Counted from the stretch's first letter, positions 12,069-24,326 are shown. The stretch: DNA of 64,000 bases from Tetracentron sinense (GCA_015143295.1 CM026564.1:16976416-17040415); one strand, 5' to 3'. Made by a program: numbers and translations. Notes: a model not told the origin generated them from the sequence alone.

Positions 12069-12280
12069 GACCGTACTTGTTATTCTCATTTCTTCTTCTT
12101 CTCGATTATCCCAAAGAAATATAATAAAAAAACTCTGTTTTTTTTTTTTATCAATACCTCATATTATTAAACATAACAAGAAAAGAACATAGGACACAGG
12201 ACCGAAACGCTTACAAGCAAGTAAACTCAATCCCTTCCTACTACCAACCTACAAGACTCCCCCCCAAACGACCAAAATTC

Positions 12281-12994
12281 CTAAAACAGTATCTCCTGGA
12301 TCTCCTCCCTCGGCCTATATAACCCCCCCACCCACTCCAAAACGGATAATCTGATTCGAGCACACAACACGGGAACCGTGGATGAAATGTCTTCAAAGAC
12401 TCTCCGATTGCGCTCTTTCCAGATCTCCCAGAGAATGGCTCCCAGAAGAACGCCCCAAATCTCTGTCCACGATCCCTCACCTCTATCTCTATGCCAACCA
12501 TCCAGGAGGGTGCTAATAGAGGAGGGAACAACCCACTTTACCTCCATACAGGAGATAAAGAAACTCCACACCTCCATCGCTATAGAACAGTGCAAAAGAA
12601 GATGAGTCGACGTTTCTTCCGCTTTGAGACACAAAAAACATCTATTCGCCAAGCTCCAACCCCTACACTTCAAATGATCCCCGGTAAGGATTTTATCCAA
12701 CCACGCTAACCAAAAAACAGACACTTTAGACGGCTTACCAGGGTTCCACACAACTCTACAGGGAAAAGATCCCATCGGGAGAGAACGCAGGGACTGGTAC
12801 AACAACCTAACTGAGAAGCGCCCATTACTACTCCGAGACCACGACCTGCTATCTGCAATCACTGGGCACAAAGGATAAGAAGATAGACACTCCAAGAGAC
12901 GAGAAAAATCACTGATTTCCCAATCATTAAGATCCTGACGCAGCCCCGGGCACCAGACGACTCCTCCTGGCTCTCTTTCGTAATAGTCCTCCAC
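12281..12994 (-). pseudogene. LINE ORF2 C-terminal zf-RVT region
   Basis: An open stretch of 237 codons holds the zinc-binding reverse-transcriptase region of plant LINEs: WNPGKPSKVSVFWLAWLDKI, then CRGWSLANRCFLCLKAEET, then HLLLHC, followed by IWKERNRRVFED. The CxxC...HxxxxC pattern is intact. The same blocks appear in the fragments at 22.2 and 30.9 kb. It ends 132 bp before the poly(A) run, so this is the natural 3' end of ORF2. Confidence 0.9.
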
Positions 12995-13063
12995 TAGAGC
13001 ATCCGTGTCAGTAGAAAGAGCAAATAGGTTACCAAAGTCGTCTACAAGACGAGATGAGCCTAA

Positions 13064-13578
13064 CTAGATATCCTTCCAAAACCTGACCGCCGATCCTCTC
13101 CCTGCCCGAAACTTGAAAAAAGGCATCACCTGATCCGCGATCTCCATAATCCCTTTCCAAAGACAAAACCCATGAGTTCTCCTTACTGCCCTAGGGGTCC
13201 AACAAGAAATATCCCCATACTTGGCTACAATCACTTTCCTCCACAAGCTCTCTCTTTCGTCTCCAAACCGCCACATCCATTTCCCTAGCAAGGCTTTATT
13301 CATTTGAACCATTGGTTTGATGTTCAAACCCCCATTCTCCTTTGGCCGGCACAGCTGATTCCAATCTACTAGATATCCTTTGCTCGATTCTCCCTATCAT
13401 GCCATAAAAAATCTCTCTGCATCTTTTCAATGGAAAGGGCCACTGAACGAGGAATAGTGAGGGACGACAAAAAGTAAGTTGAAAGGCTTTGCATCGTGCT
13501 ACGGATCAGAGTCAATTTCCCCCCTTTCGATAAATAGGAAGCTCTCCACCCAGTCAATTTGTGAGCTAGACGATCCAA
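13064..13578 (-). pseudogene. LINE ORF2 region after RT, two frames
   Basis: Two frames (13,578-13,369 with LAHKLTGWRASYLSKGGKLT; 13,327-13,064 with MNKALLGKWMWRFGDERESL) correspond to the conserved segment after the RT domain in plant LINEs. They are separated by a frameshift and stop region, showing decay. Confidence 0.85.
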
Positions 13579-13609
13579 AACCGGAGTCCAAACAGATCTC
13601 GCCTTATAT

Positions 13610-13861
13610 CTAGCTCCCAGAGGACAGCCTAGATATACTGAAGGGAGAGAACCTACTCACTCCACAATCGAGGCAAGTGGCAAGGTGGTCCATTATGGGA
13701 ACCTCCCCCACCTTCAGGATCAAAGATGTTGCTAGATTAACTCGCAACCCCAATACAGCCTCAAAGCACCTGAGAATACACCTGATATTGAGGAGGTCCC
13801 GTCTCGAAGCCCTGCAAAAGATGAGAGTATCGTCCACAAACTGAAGGTGTGATATCCTCAA
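13610..13861 (-). pseudogene. LINE RT, catalytic FVDD segment
   Basis: RISHLQFVDDTLIFCRAS holds the second catalytic aspartate pair of the reverse transcriptase (the x-DD box). It continues the RT of 14,963-13,887 but in another frame; the break is at an A/T homopolymer near 13,890, a probable slippage indel. Confidence 0.9.
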
Positions 13862-13886
13862 ACCATCTTGACCAATCCTGAAGCCT

Positions 13887-14963
13887 TCAAAAAAAAGTCC
13901 CTTCGGCTTTGGATAGTAACCTACTCAATGTTTCGGCAACAATCACGAAAAGGAAAGGGGAGGGAGGATCCCCTTGCCGCAACCCCCTGGAACTAGGAAA
14001 ATACCCCACGACACTACCATTAAGAAGAATGGAAAAGGATACAGACGATATGCAAGACCACATCCATTGCCTCCATTCCCCCCCAAAGCCCATTCTTCCA
14101 AGAATATAATCCAAAACCCCCCAGTTTACATGGTCATATGCCTTCTCCAAATCAATCTTGCAAAGAATGCCCAGCTCCTTAGCCCTTACCCTGGAATCAA
14201 TACACTCGTTTGCAATGAGGATCCCATCTAAAATTTGGCGCCCACCAACAAACGCACTCTGGTTTGAGGAGATGAGAGCAAACATAACCTTCTTAAGTCG
14301 AGCTGATAACACTTTGAATAGGATTTTATAAGGGCTGTTAACAAGACTAATAGGCCTAAAGTCTTTAAGCTCCACCGCACCCTCTAACTTAGGAATCAAA
14401 GCAATGAACGAGCTATTCATAACTCGGTCAAAACGCCCTGTGTCAAAGAACTCCTTCATTACCTCCATAAAGTCTCCCCCTACTATCTCCCAACATCCCC
14501 TAAAGAACTCTATGGAAAAACCGTCTGGCCCAGGGGCTTTATCACCTTCTAAGCTTCGAAGCGCCTCAAGCACCTCCTGTTCCTCAAAAGGGCACTCGAG
14601 AGTCTCCCTCTGCGAGTGAGAAATACCAGCAAAGTCTAATCCATCGAGCTTAGGCTGCCACCTCTCCCTTTCCCTATACATACCCTTATAATAATGAATG
14701 ATAGTCTCTTCAATCTGGCCTTGATCCTCTATCCACCTCCCATCCACCCTCAACTTGGAAATAAAGTTCCTCTTACGGTTAAAATTAGTCATTCTATGAA
14801 AAAACTTTGTATTTCCATCTCCTTCCTTTAACCAACGAGTCCTTGCGTTTTGCTTCCAACTTATTTCTTCAAGCTTCAGAGTCGCTATATATTCCAACTT
14901 CTTAGCTTCTCTCTCCCTAGATTCCACAGGGGAAAGATCTCTCTCTTCTGCCCAACCATCCAA
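13887..14963 (-). pseudogene. LINE reverse transcriptase, N-terminal and palm part
   Basis: 358 codons with the plant LINE RT blocks in order: RWLKEGDGNTKFFH, then LEGDKAPGPDGFSIEFFRGC, ALIPK, FRPISLVNSPYKI, SNQSAFVGGRQILDGILIAN, KIDLEKAYDHVNW (first catalytic Asp) and SRGLRQGDPPSPFLF. The usual GLRQGDPLSP has Pro for Leu. The frame ends just before the FVDD block, which is in the next frame. Confidence 0.93.
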
Positions 14964-15045
14964 TAACTCTATCTCCCGAAGTAACCTTTCGAGACGGACT
15001 TGGACATTACCAAAACCTCCTTATTCCAAACTTTCAGCCGGGCTT

Positions 15046-15320
15046 TCAGATTCTTGAGCTTCCCCAAACCTCAGCTACTAAGCCCTGAAACCTATCATCC
15101 TCCATCCACATGTTCTTGAAGCGAGACGGGTTAGGGCCCCCCCGAAAGCTCCCCCCGTCTCTAAAATGATAGGAAGATGATCTGATATAGGCCTCGGAAG
15201 AGAAGACTGAACCACATTTGGAAAGTGGTCTTCCCAATCTAGGTCCACTAGAAACCTGTCAATGCGGCTCGCCAAACCATTGGAACCTGATTGAGCCCAA
15301 GTGAATTGAGCCCCCCACAA
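15046..15320 (-). pseudogene. LINE endonuclease, C-terminal part
   Basis: The frame at 15,320-15,078 contains FTWAQSGSNGLASRIDRFLV and PRPISDHLPIIL, the last part of the AP-endonuclease with the catalytic SDH motif. It is shifted relative to the main endonuclease frame (15,862-15,248), so an indel lies near 15,300. Confidence 0.85.
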
Positions 15321-15862
15321 AGGGTAATATCCACCAAACCATGGCGCGAAACAAAATCCCCAAACCGCTGCATCTTAGGATTAAGCCTACAACCTCCTTT
15401 CCTTTCCGAAGACATGGGTATACAATTAAAGTCCCCTCCCAAGCACCATGGCTTACCCCACCGAACGCTAACGTCATCCAGCTCTGCCCAGAACTCAATG
15501 TCTGCCGACCGTTCAACCGGCCCATACACCCCTGTAAAGACCCAAAGGAAATCCTCCCCAATCAGCCGACAAAGAATAGAAACTGAAAAGGCTCCCACTT
15601 CGGACTCCAACACTTCCACGCTCGATGAGTCCCTCAAAAGCAAAATACCCCCCGAAGCTCCCTCCGCCGAGAGCTCGATCCAACCTGGAACCTGGCACCC
15701 CCACAAGTCTCTAATATGGAACTCCTGTACTGCCGCCAGTTTGGTTTCTTGAATGCAAACAATCGATGGGCGCTTAGTACTCACAAATCTTTTAATTGCC
15801 GCTCTCTTATCTACTTGTCCCAACCCTCTAATGTTCCAAGAAAAAATAGAAAGCCCGCTCAT
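15248..15862 (-). pseudogene. LINE ORF2 start: AP-like endonuclease
   Basis: It begins one base after the ORF1 stop. Endonuclease motifs in order: FSWNIRGLGQ (Asn), CIQETKL (catalytic Glu), VYGPV, and CLGGDFNCI (Asp and Asn). The domain nicks target DNA for target-primed reverse transcription. The last residues run out of frame near 15,300. Antisense frames at 15,291-15,752 are shadows. Confidence 0.92.
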
Positions 15863-15863
15863 C

Positions 15864-16181
15864 TCAACACTTGAAGATCCCGGCTGATTTTGAACTGTCT
15901 AAGCCACCTTTCCCCCTTACCCTCTCGTAAGTAATGCTGCATTGAAGTCTCCTCTGTTCCATAGCTGAGGCCCCTCTTCGACCATTATTCTGTTTGACCA
16001 TTGATCTACCCTTGCACCCTTTATCCACTTCTTCTGTGGCAACCAACATTCTACTGGATTCAGCGTCCTGACCACCCGATGAAAGGCCCAGGGTCTTGCC
16101 CACTTCCTCCAAGTTAGACGCCACCCAATCTGCTACTGCCTCTTTGTTCATCTGAGGTAACACGGCAAGATCAGACCCCAT
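15864..16181 (-). pseudogene. LINE ORF1 remnant (C-terminal part)
   Basis: A 105-codon frame directly upstream of ORF2, in the position of ORF1. It is rich in charged residues and lacks the zinc knuckle and RNA-recognition part seen in full plant LINE ORF1, so it is probably only the C-terminal end. The assignment rests on position more than sequence. Confidence 0.6.
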
Positions 16182-16520
16182 CGCCGCCGAGAAAGCTGAC
16201 CTAGCCTCCCCCCCTCCCTTTGAACAACCGATACCCTAAAGATTCAATTCGTCTTCCCTAGATGCGAGCTGAACCCCTATCTGGCTCGCATATAACTATA
16301 TTAAGTAAAATGTATATAGCTATGGGGTTTGTACTTATTTAAATTATTAAAAATCCCTTTAAAGATGGGTTTATGAGAGCTTTGATGACTTAGAGAGAAT
16401 TTGGGGCATTTAAACGCTTTTTTTGTTATTGGGCCTTCCTGAGCCCAGTTATGTCTTGGTCACCTATGCAACACCCTTAACATCCATGCAAACAATAGAG
16501 GGGACCATATGGCCACCCAC

Positions 16521-16552
<32 letters not shown>

Positions 16553-16868
16553 CCATCCGTTGAGCAAAAGAGATGACAAGTTAACATGAGGGAAACATAC
16601 TTAACACCATTCGTCTTTTCTTTCTTTTTTGATCTGCAAACCCCTTTTTTTAAATATAAAAACCCTAACATATATGGTAAAAGACATGAGAAGTATTTAA
16701 AATAGTATGTTTTTTGTTGACCAAACTATCATATTCAAATAAAACCAATTTGTATACCTTTAAACAATAATAATATTGCATATATCATATTTTTAATAAT
16801 AACTGCCTAGGCGACCGATCGCTTGAGCCCAACAGAACTGCCTGAGGTGTCGCCTTTAACAACAATGA

Positions 16869-18373
16869 CATGAACTTTGATATTGATCCTTCCTTTCGTT
16901 ATTAGAATGAACTCCTATTTCACTCTTGAGAATCAATCATTGGCTTCAGTTCTTGTTTGTGCTACACCATAATTTTGAAAGAAAAGAAGTAGCAATTCTG
17001 GCAACTATAGGTCAACAAGTTACTGTTTTTTGACTCATTAGTAAAAGATATGTGAATGTCCATGTACACATAATGAATTCTGGCACTATTCTAGCCTTTG
17101 CTTTTGCGTTTTCTCGCACATTTTTTTCCCAGATCTGTATGCATTATTAAATAAGTGCAAAGGGATAGCTCACAATTGTTGGTATTTTCATGAAACCAAA
17201 ACCATCAAGGAATTGTAGGAATTTTTATGTTCACTGTCTTACAATTATTGTTACAATTCCATCCCAGCACTTGTGAACAATTTTTCATGGTTACACAGCA
17301 GGCCACAATTATTCTTACTTAGTGCTCATGGCTTCGTACTCAAAACAATCCTCTAAGAGATCTAAAATTGGAAAAGAGTTTTTTGATACAGGAGGCATGA
17401 TGTTGAAGGTACAGAAACATACACTCATTATAATTGATTTGCATAATTAGATATATGATATACCAACTTACTTGGCTGCAGGCTGTCTAGTTGTGAATGA
17501 TTGACCTGCGTTAGGCTACCGTGATCGTGATGCATTAATTAAGTACAGTACCCCTAATTGGATTACCGAAATTTTGCTGATATAGACTGTAGATAATTGG
17601 AATTTGAATATCATCCTTCTACATGGATGGTATATCCTCAAACATTTATCATCCATGCAATGAGGTCATTACACTTTGTTTTCCCACAATTAATCGAAAT
17701 ATCACTTGTATAATTTGAGTACACTTTTGAGTTGGTGAAAGATTCAAAATAAGTACACAAGATTAGTTCAATGAATATAATTTGGCTCAAATGATTCTTT
17801 AGGGAATGGAAAGTTATAAAAAGCAATTGAAGGAACTCTGTAGTCCCTTCATGGTGCGTACTGATACACATACATTCATCCTCTTGAGTCTTGAACCTGA
17901 TGAGGAGAAAATGACCATAATAAAGCCAAATTAGATTTTGTACAGTATTTTAAATTACCATTATGGCCCACTTGCACAGTATTCTAAATTACCGTTTTGG
18001 CCCACTTGCTCTGTGTTGACCCTACACACTCTCTCTCTCTCACACACACGCGCACGCTTGCGGACACAGTCCCACGCACGCACGCAAAGAAAATGACCGT
18101 AAAACCATTATAGATTTTGTAAAGTTTTGAATATGCTCTAGCTGTCCACTTACTCTAAGCTAACACTAATCTTTCTTACTCTCTCTCTCTCTCTCTCACT
18201 TATTCTGTAATATCGATGTAACATTTCTTTCACCTGAGGAAATATATTATAGTACTTGTCTTCAACTTAATTACATCTTATTGTCTAACTTCCATTAATT
18301 TATTTATGCTGATATTTTCTTCCCACTTTTGTTTATATTTTCCCTAAACGCACTTTCACTACATGTTTATCAG
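16869..18373. other. intron, no gene recognised
   Basis: The rest of the intron that contains the LINE. It holds CT and CA microsatellites (18,030-18,060; 18,178-18,200) and a short repeat of tattctaaattaccattatggcccacttg at 17,945-18,010. No coding exon of the BEACH gene was seen here. Confidence 0.55.
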
Positions 18374-18992
18374 GTTCTCGCTTGAATGGCTGATGCAAAT
18401 GGGCAAATTTCTGCAGCAGTGATGGAACGTCTTACTGCAGCAGCAGCAGAGCCTTATGAATCAGTTCGGTGCGCTTTTGTGTCATATGGAAGTTGTGCTT
18501 CAGATTTAGCTGTGGGTTGGAAATATAGGAGCCGTATGTGGTATGGAGTTGGCCTTTCCCCAAAAACAACTGTCTTCAGTGGTGGCGGAAGTGGCTGGGA
18601 AGCATGGAAGACTACTTTGGAGATGGATGCGAACGAAAATTGGATTGAACTTCCTTTAGTAAAGAAATCAGTTACCATGCTCCAAGCTTTGTTGTTAGAT
18701 GAGTCCGGACTTGGTGGAGGTCTTGGTGTAGGAGGATCTGGTACTGGAATGGGAGGAATGGCAGCACTTTACCAGTTGTTGGACGGTGATCAACCATTCT
18801 TATATGCATGCTTCGGATGGTACTTGTTTCAATGAGGGAAGAAGATAACGGTGAAGATGGTATGTTAATGAGAAACGCAAGCATCAAGGATGGGATATCA
18901 GAAGGATTGCACAGGCAAGCAGGCAACATGGTTCTGTTAGATAACAATTGCCGTTTGTCAACAAGGATACCAACATCAGCATTGTTGTGCAG
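18374..18992 (+). pseudogene. BEACH pseudogene exon 4: stop and 2-bp insertion
   Basis: The acceptor is ttatcag. The frame opens VLA then tga (18,383-18,385) where the family has a serine, then [60 protein letters not shown] and [20 protein letters not shown]. At about 18,803 an extra ta shifts the frame; the expected continuation [17 protein letters not shown] is in another frame and runs to a gtaaca donor at 18,993. The long open frame at 18,386-18,835 is therefore part of a broken exon and not a small gene of its own. Confidence 0.9.
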
Positions 18993-20653
18993 GTAACAAA
19001 TGAAATTTACTATAGGTTCCATTTAGGGACTTACTCCATTTCTTCTGAGTTCCCTTTGAAACTATTTAGCACATTGTCTACCCTAGGCTATAGGGAAACC
19101 TATACATTATTACTGCTGCAAAGGAAAGAAATACCCATAGTTAGATACCTTGGTCACCCATCACCCATAAAAAAACTCAAAAGCATTGGTTAGTTCTTGA
19201 ACTTTGTGATGTGAGCCCATATAATGTGTGTGTGTGTGTGAGTGTGATGCCTTGTGTGTGTGTGATGCCTTAGTCACCCACCCATAAAAATACTCAAAGC
19301 ATTGGTTTGTCCTTCATAAACTTTGTGATTTGTGTGTGTGAGTTTACAGGGATTTTTTACCATTCAGTTCTATTCAGCATCATATCCTCCACCATTCAAT
19401 TCTATATAGTGTCATATCCTCCACTGATGTGTAAGCCTCCAAAATATTTTCACTATGTTGAACCAAATCCTATTATGACCATGGTTTTAAAAAAAGCCGA
19501 AACTGTTACCTGATACCGTTACGCTACGTATAGGTACCGTAATGTTTTCTGACACCCCCCCAGGCAATCTGCTGAAGGTAAAACAATATTTTTTTAGTGA
19601 AAAAAACTCTTTATAATCTTATTACTTCTTCCTTATATCTTTTTTAATTTTTTTCTATTTATTGTGATTTTTTTAAGCAAAAAAAAAAGTTGTAAAGGTC
19701 GAAACCATACCGTACTAAAGTTGAAATCTAAATAAAAATAAATGATACAGTTACTTGGCTAGAGTTTCATCAAAACCCTAGAATGGAAAATTAGTGCATC
19801 GCGAGGAAGGAACACGCCGTCTTCATAGACAAAAACGCCGAACTCATCTTCAAAACCTCCTTGATCTCCAGAGCTTCTTCTCTTCTTAAAATCCAAAAAT
19901 CTCAATACTTTTTATGGCTAATCGCTTCCCTATTTATAGAAAAGGAGTTTCCACTCGAATTAGGGTTTTTGGAAACCCAATTGAACTCAAATTCATCTTT
20001 CTTGTACACAATCTCCAAGGCCAAAACGCCGATCTGTGATCAATCACAAAGCGCTTGCGATCGATCGTAAACAGGTGAAATCTTCATAAAATTCTCTGCC
20101 TCACTTGCGATCCATCGCAAGTTCACCATCTTTCGCAGTACAAGACCTGTGATTGATTGCAGTAACATCACGATCGATCGTAAGGTACAAAATTCTTCCT
20201 TCTTTCAGTCTTTCACATGGTTGAAACTCTTCTAAGTCTTTAGAGTCTTTAAAATTTCAATTTTAACTTATTTTCCTCACATGAACCAGAAATCAACAAA
20301 GACAACCAAGTACTGTAAAATAGTCAAAAAGATTACTCTAAGGAATTATCAAGTTTAGTTTGAGGTGCTTAAATGTATAACAATTAGCACCGATCAGCTC
20401 CCATTTCTTATTATTTTGTTGTCTTTATTTTTTGACATTCTGCTCCACAAAACATTGCCGGTCTTATTGTCGCTTGTATAATTTTCAGCTCTACCTGATT
20501 GGTATGCAATGATCACGTTGCATTTGGAGTACATTTCTGCATCAACCTCCTTGCTATAATACTACTAAACATTCTCATGACTTTCTTGCTCCTTATGGGA
20601 GAAACTCATAATCAATAGCAGGAAATTTTAAAGATTCTTAAGTTTCTAATAAT
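18993..20653. other. intron with microsatellites and palindrome cluster
   Basis: Contains TG microsatellites with a repeated block (gatgccttgtgtgtg...cacccataaaaa...ctcaaa-gcattggtt, about 19,130-19,345), a degenerate ccgataccgtta-type stretch (19,490-19,740) and palindromes at 20,033-20,183. The family exon that should follow 18,992 (between SALL and [10 protein letters not shown]) was not found anywhere up to 29,065. Confidence 0.5.
20033..20183. repeat. cluster of gatcgatc-type palindromes
   Basis: Five near-palindromes in 150 bp: tgtgatcaatcaca, ttgcgatcgatcgtaa, ttgcgatccatcgcaa, ctgtgattgattgcag and cacgatcgatcgtaag. A similar cluster (accgatcgatcggt type) lies inside the nested LTR at 57,730-57,900, so this may be the remains of a related LTR. 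Confidence 0.6.
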
Positions 20654-20663
20654 AATAATCAAC

Positions 20664-20961
20664 GAAAGGAATAAAAGAGTGTTCGAAGGTTCAACCTCCA
20701 GTCCTTCTCGTATCTGTGTTCGGATTAGGAAACTAGTTCTCGATTGGTGCTCGGTAAGGCAATTGGAGGAGGTTGCGGAGGCAATGATAGGGGAAGCTTA
20801 GAGTGGGTAGCAGCCCGTGGGAGAGTATTTGTAGTGCTAGTAGAATTGTTGTCTTTTGTTTTGTTCTTGTGCTTCGAGTTTACTAGCCTGTAATCTCCGT
20901 GGACTCCCGTTTTGAGTTTTTCTTTTGTTTCGATATATACTCTTTTTACCGATCAAAAAAA
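20664..20961 (+). mobile_element. 5'-truncated LINE tail with 10-bp TSD
   Basis: The fragment begins inside the C-terminal coding end of the LINE family (RNKRVFEGSTSS in the equivalent of RNRRVFED), followed by 3'UTR, ttttaccgatc and an A-run. The direct repeat aataatcaac occurs at 20,654-20,663 and 20,962-20,971, the target-site duplication of target-primed integration. It is non-functional. Confidence 0.85.
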
Positions 20962-20971
20962 AATAATCAAC

Positions 20972-22240
20972 AATTTTGACAGGACTGAAATGGTATGTCA
21001 GTAACCTAGAAAATCTTGAGCAACAGTTAGTTGACCAATCTCTATAGCTTCAAAGTTTGGGACTCGATATTCGAGTAATTGAGTCTTCTGCAGATAACTT
21101 CACTTTTAAGGCTTTCTACCATCTCATTTTTGCCCCACTTTTCCTCATTTCTCCCCTTTTAAAACAATGCTCAAAATCTACACATAAATCTATACCGCCA
21201 TAAGAGGAAATATTGTCCATACCATCAATGTAACAAAATCTCGCGAGAAATACCTAATTCTTCATGTGAAATACGGAGAAAAAAATCTAAAGTATAAAAC
21301 TCCATTTTTAAAAAAAATTCTCGAGAAATGCAATTTTGTATTTTTATCACGTAAAAATCGTGAAGTTTAGTCAAGATTTTAAAAATATTGTAAGAAATAC
21401 CCAATATTGTTGGTTTGATGAATTTATAAATTGGTGGTATTTATTATTATTTTATGTAATTTTAATTATTTTGTTAATCATTGGTGAGATTTTATCTAAT
21501 TCTCCATTAGACTTTTGTTTAAGTCATTGTCTTCCACTTCGGGAGGCTCTTATCGTCATCATAGTCACAAAGTACCCGTTTAAAATGTGTTTAAAACTTT
21601 TAGAGGAGGTCATCGTTTTAAATGTGTTTGCCGTTTTAAACTTTAAAATACATTTTAAACGCGTACTCCGTTTTATGCACGTTTAAAACTTTTTTTAACA
21701 AAAAAAAAAGGTTAAAACGTGTTTTAAGAGTTACGAGACGATGTGTTAGGACAAAACGTCAATACCTCATCTCTCGCTCTAGTCTCAAGTCTTACCTCTC
21801 TCGTCTCTCACTCGGCTGCTCTCCGGCAATGATAAGTCTCTCTCTCTCGGGTTATTCCCCTTCAATGTCCGGTTTATCTCCTTAGCTAGGACTAGGAGAA
21901 ACTAGTTGCGATTCTACCCAAGAGTCACCTATTTTTCATATACAGAATTCTTTTTAACCCGTAAACCATCTTGTGATGCTTTTGGGAGCTTCATGTCTAG
22001 GGGTATTCCTCCTTATCCTTTGCATCTGTGGTTTATATATTGTGTGGTTGCCTTCGTTATGCAACTATGTAAGCTTAAATTATGAGTTAAATGATTAGTA
22101 GTTAGTATTATGTTTATATATATATATATATAATTATTTATTATTATTTTTAATTCCCCGTACTTTTTCCGTATTTTACCATTCAAAACTCGTACTTCCC
22201 GAACGTATCATTGTCGTTTAATACTCGTACTTGGTGACTA
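20972..22240. other. intron, no gene recognised
   Basis: AT-rich. The 116-codon frame at 21,336-21,686 is rich in Ile, Phe and Leu with no recognisable domain and looks like chance in AT-rich DNA. A repeated gttttaaa-type motif occurs at 21,575-21,700. Confidence 0.5.
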
Positions 22241-22242
22241 TG

Positions 22243-22858
22243 ATCCTCATAGATTGGTGTGGGGGTATACCCTCCAAGGTTTCCTTCTTTCTTTGGACAG
22301 CTTCATTGGACAAAATCCTAATGGGGGATCATTTGCAACATCGAGGTTGGAGTATGGCTAATAGATGTTTCTTGTGCCTCAAAGCGGAAGAGATAATGTA
22401 TCATCTTATTTTGCATTGCCCAGTGGTGTTGGAGGTGTGGAGTTTCTTTTTATACCGTATGAGAGTGCCCTGAGTTTTCCCTTCATATTTTCGTCATCTC
22501 CTTGATTGTTGGTATCAGGATAAAGGAACGGAACTTTGGGAGGTGGTATAGGGAGTCCTTCATGGGGCTATTTCTTGGATAATCTGGAAAGAGAGAAATC
22601 GCAGAGTGTTTGAAGATGTTTCGTCTTCAGTGCCCCAGACATGTGAACGTATTCGTTTGGTAGTCTTGGAGTGGATAGGCTTACACTGTACCAGGGAGGA
22701 AATCCAGGACATCTTGTATTAATTTTGTTGTTTCCTTGGGAGGAGGTATTAGTTCGTGTATTTGGCCGCGTAAGAGTTTACTTGCTGGTAAACTCTGCGG
22801 CCTTTTGTTTCTTTCTTGTGTTTTCCTCCTCTTTTAATAAAATGAGTTATTGATCAAA
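22243..22858 (+). mobile_element. 5'-truncated LINE tail (zf-RVT and 3'UTR)
   Basis: WCGGIPSKVSFFLWTASLDK, HRGWSMANRCFLCLKAEEI, HLILHCPVVLEVWSFF and WKERNRRVFEDVSSS match the LINE zf-RVT region at 12.3-13.0 kb. It is broken by in-frame stops. The 3'UTR ends at ttattgatcaaata. TSD not resolved; the left boundary is approximate. Confidence 0.85.
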
Positions 22859-23719
22859 TATATATATATGTTGAAATTGGTGGTAACCAATATACCTAAT
22901 ATTGGTAACCAACAATATCGACATGCCGCTATCGTTGACATTTTGAACCATTTTCGAAGTCATCAATTGTGTTTCAACGAAGAGGTTCACGGAATTGTTG
23001 CTCTAAGAAGTGGTAGTATTAAGCCCAAGACATGTAACTCTGGTAGCAACCGATATACTCCCGAATGTATTACTCTTACTATCGAGCATCAATACTCACA
23101 AGCAACCCTAATTGTGGGTAGTCTATGTCACGAGGTCAAATGGGATTTTGATTCGTAACACCGCTTAACTTACTTATCTTAAAGAGCATAAAAGGCATAC
23201 TAAATTATGAATTTCAAAATTTTTCTTTAAATATCCATCCATCTCAAGAATACCAGCAACTGAAGTTCGATAATCCAAAAATATCCCACAAAATTCCAAG
23301 TCTACTTAGTTAAATCATCATCCCAAAATCATTTAATTACAAAACATTGATTTAAACGTGAAGTCTCAAAAACATAGAATTTGTCCAATTGACCATCTTC
23401 TACCTTGATGTCGCCTTCTAGTTCCTCAACATAGTCCTCCTCTATCCAAGGTTCAATAGTGAGCTCGGACCTAAACTTGCCGACGCAAACATATCAGCTG
23501 AGCACATGCGCAGCTTGGGAGATTTAAAATCCTATCTAATAATATTATGAACATTGCTATATACATGTTTATCATAACATATGTACGAAAAACAGAGTGC
23601 AGAAGTACGAGTAAACTTGCATAGAGTATCACATGTGCTTACAAACTTACTCAACATGACATACGTATTTAACTTAATGCAGACATACTTGTGTGTGCAA
23701 AAGATTCTTTTAAACTAGA

Positions 23720-23985
23720 TAGTGATCATAGACAGTATGATTCTTTCCAACCACATGCTAGTACCTCGACACTAACCTCGTTGATCTTAGACTTTATGAT
23801 TCTTTCCAACCAGATGCTAGTACCCCCGACGCTAACATCCTCGTTGATCTTAGACTATATGATTCTTTCCAACTAGATACTAGTATCTCTGGTACTAACA
23901 TCCTTGTTGATCTTAGACTGTATGATTCTTTCCAACCAAATGTTAGTACCTCCGACACTAACATCCTCGTTGATCTTAGACTAAC
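23720..23985. repeat. tandem array, four units of about 67 bp
   Basis: Unit: ttagactntatgattctttccaaccagatgctagtacctccgacactaacatcctcgttgatc in shortened form; four copies with substitutions, within the LTR-like sequence. Confidence 0.85.
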
Positions 23986-24326
23986 ATTCTTGCTTGTGAC
24001 TTGTGACTCTTGTGAATTTTGTGCATCTTTACTTATTCGTGATCATATCGTTCTTGTGAGCATATCTTTTATGAAGCGTATGAGCATAAGACATATGTAC
24101 TAAAACATAGCCAACATTTATAAGGAGTAGAGAAAATTGATCATTGCAAAATCAATTCATAAGCAGTGGAGAAAATCGATCATTGTAAAGCTATTGATTT
24201 CAATCCTTTAAAAGAACACACAGCAACATGCATTGTATACAAAATTCATCATTATTAAAGTAAGAAATGATCATGCTATTATTTGCTATGAAGGTCATAT
24301 CAACATCAACATGCAGTTGTTTTTAT

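Larger units (their letters stand above)
12138..16250 (-). mobile_element. L1-type LINE, 5'-truncated and decayed
   Basis: Minus-strand order: end of ORF1 (16,181-15,864), ORF2 with AP-endonuclease (15,862-15,078), reverse transcriptase (14,963-13,600), the linker region (13,578-13,064), a zf-RVT zinc-finger region (12,994-12,281) and a poly(A) tail seen as a T-run at 12,138-12,149. This is the plant L1 plan. ORF2 is broken into at least six frames, so it cannot move on its own. ORF1 is only about 105 residues, so the 5' end is cut near 16,250 (approximate). No convincing TSD was found. It is antisense within an intron of the BEACH pseudogene. The LINE tails at 20.7, 22.2 and 30.9 kb are related. 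Confidence 0.92.
11518..16868. repeat. older repeat with inverted ends, split by the LINE
   Basis: The left end (gttgtcaaggagac...gaggcgac, from 11,518) resembles the reverse complement of the right end (gcctgaggtgtcgcctttaacaac, to 16,868). This suggests one old terminal-inverted-repeat element into which the LINE and GA-rich DNA later inserted. Similar aggcg/gcctc-rich sequence recurs at 5,040-5,150 and 46,424-46,570. No TSD was established. Confidence 0.4.

Noticed and set aside
11775..12089. 104-codon minus-strand frame rich in Leu, Ser and Phe
   Set aside because: Produced by a GA-rich, tandemly duplicated stretch; low complexity and no start context.
15291..15752. 153-codon plus-strand frame
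   Set aside because: Exact antisense of the LINE endonuclease coding region.
18386..18835. 149-codon open frame starting MADANGQ as a stand-alone small gene
   Set aside because: It is one exon of the BEACH pseudogene; the frame stops because of a 2-bp insertion and begins after an in-frame tga.
21336..21686. 116-codon open frame on the plus strand
   Set aside because: Very AT-rich, hydrophobic and without any domain or splice context; expected by chance in this composition.
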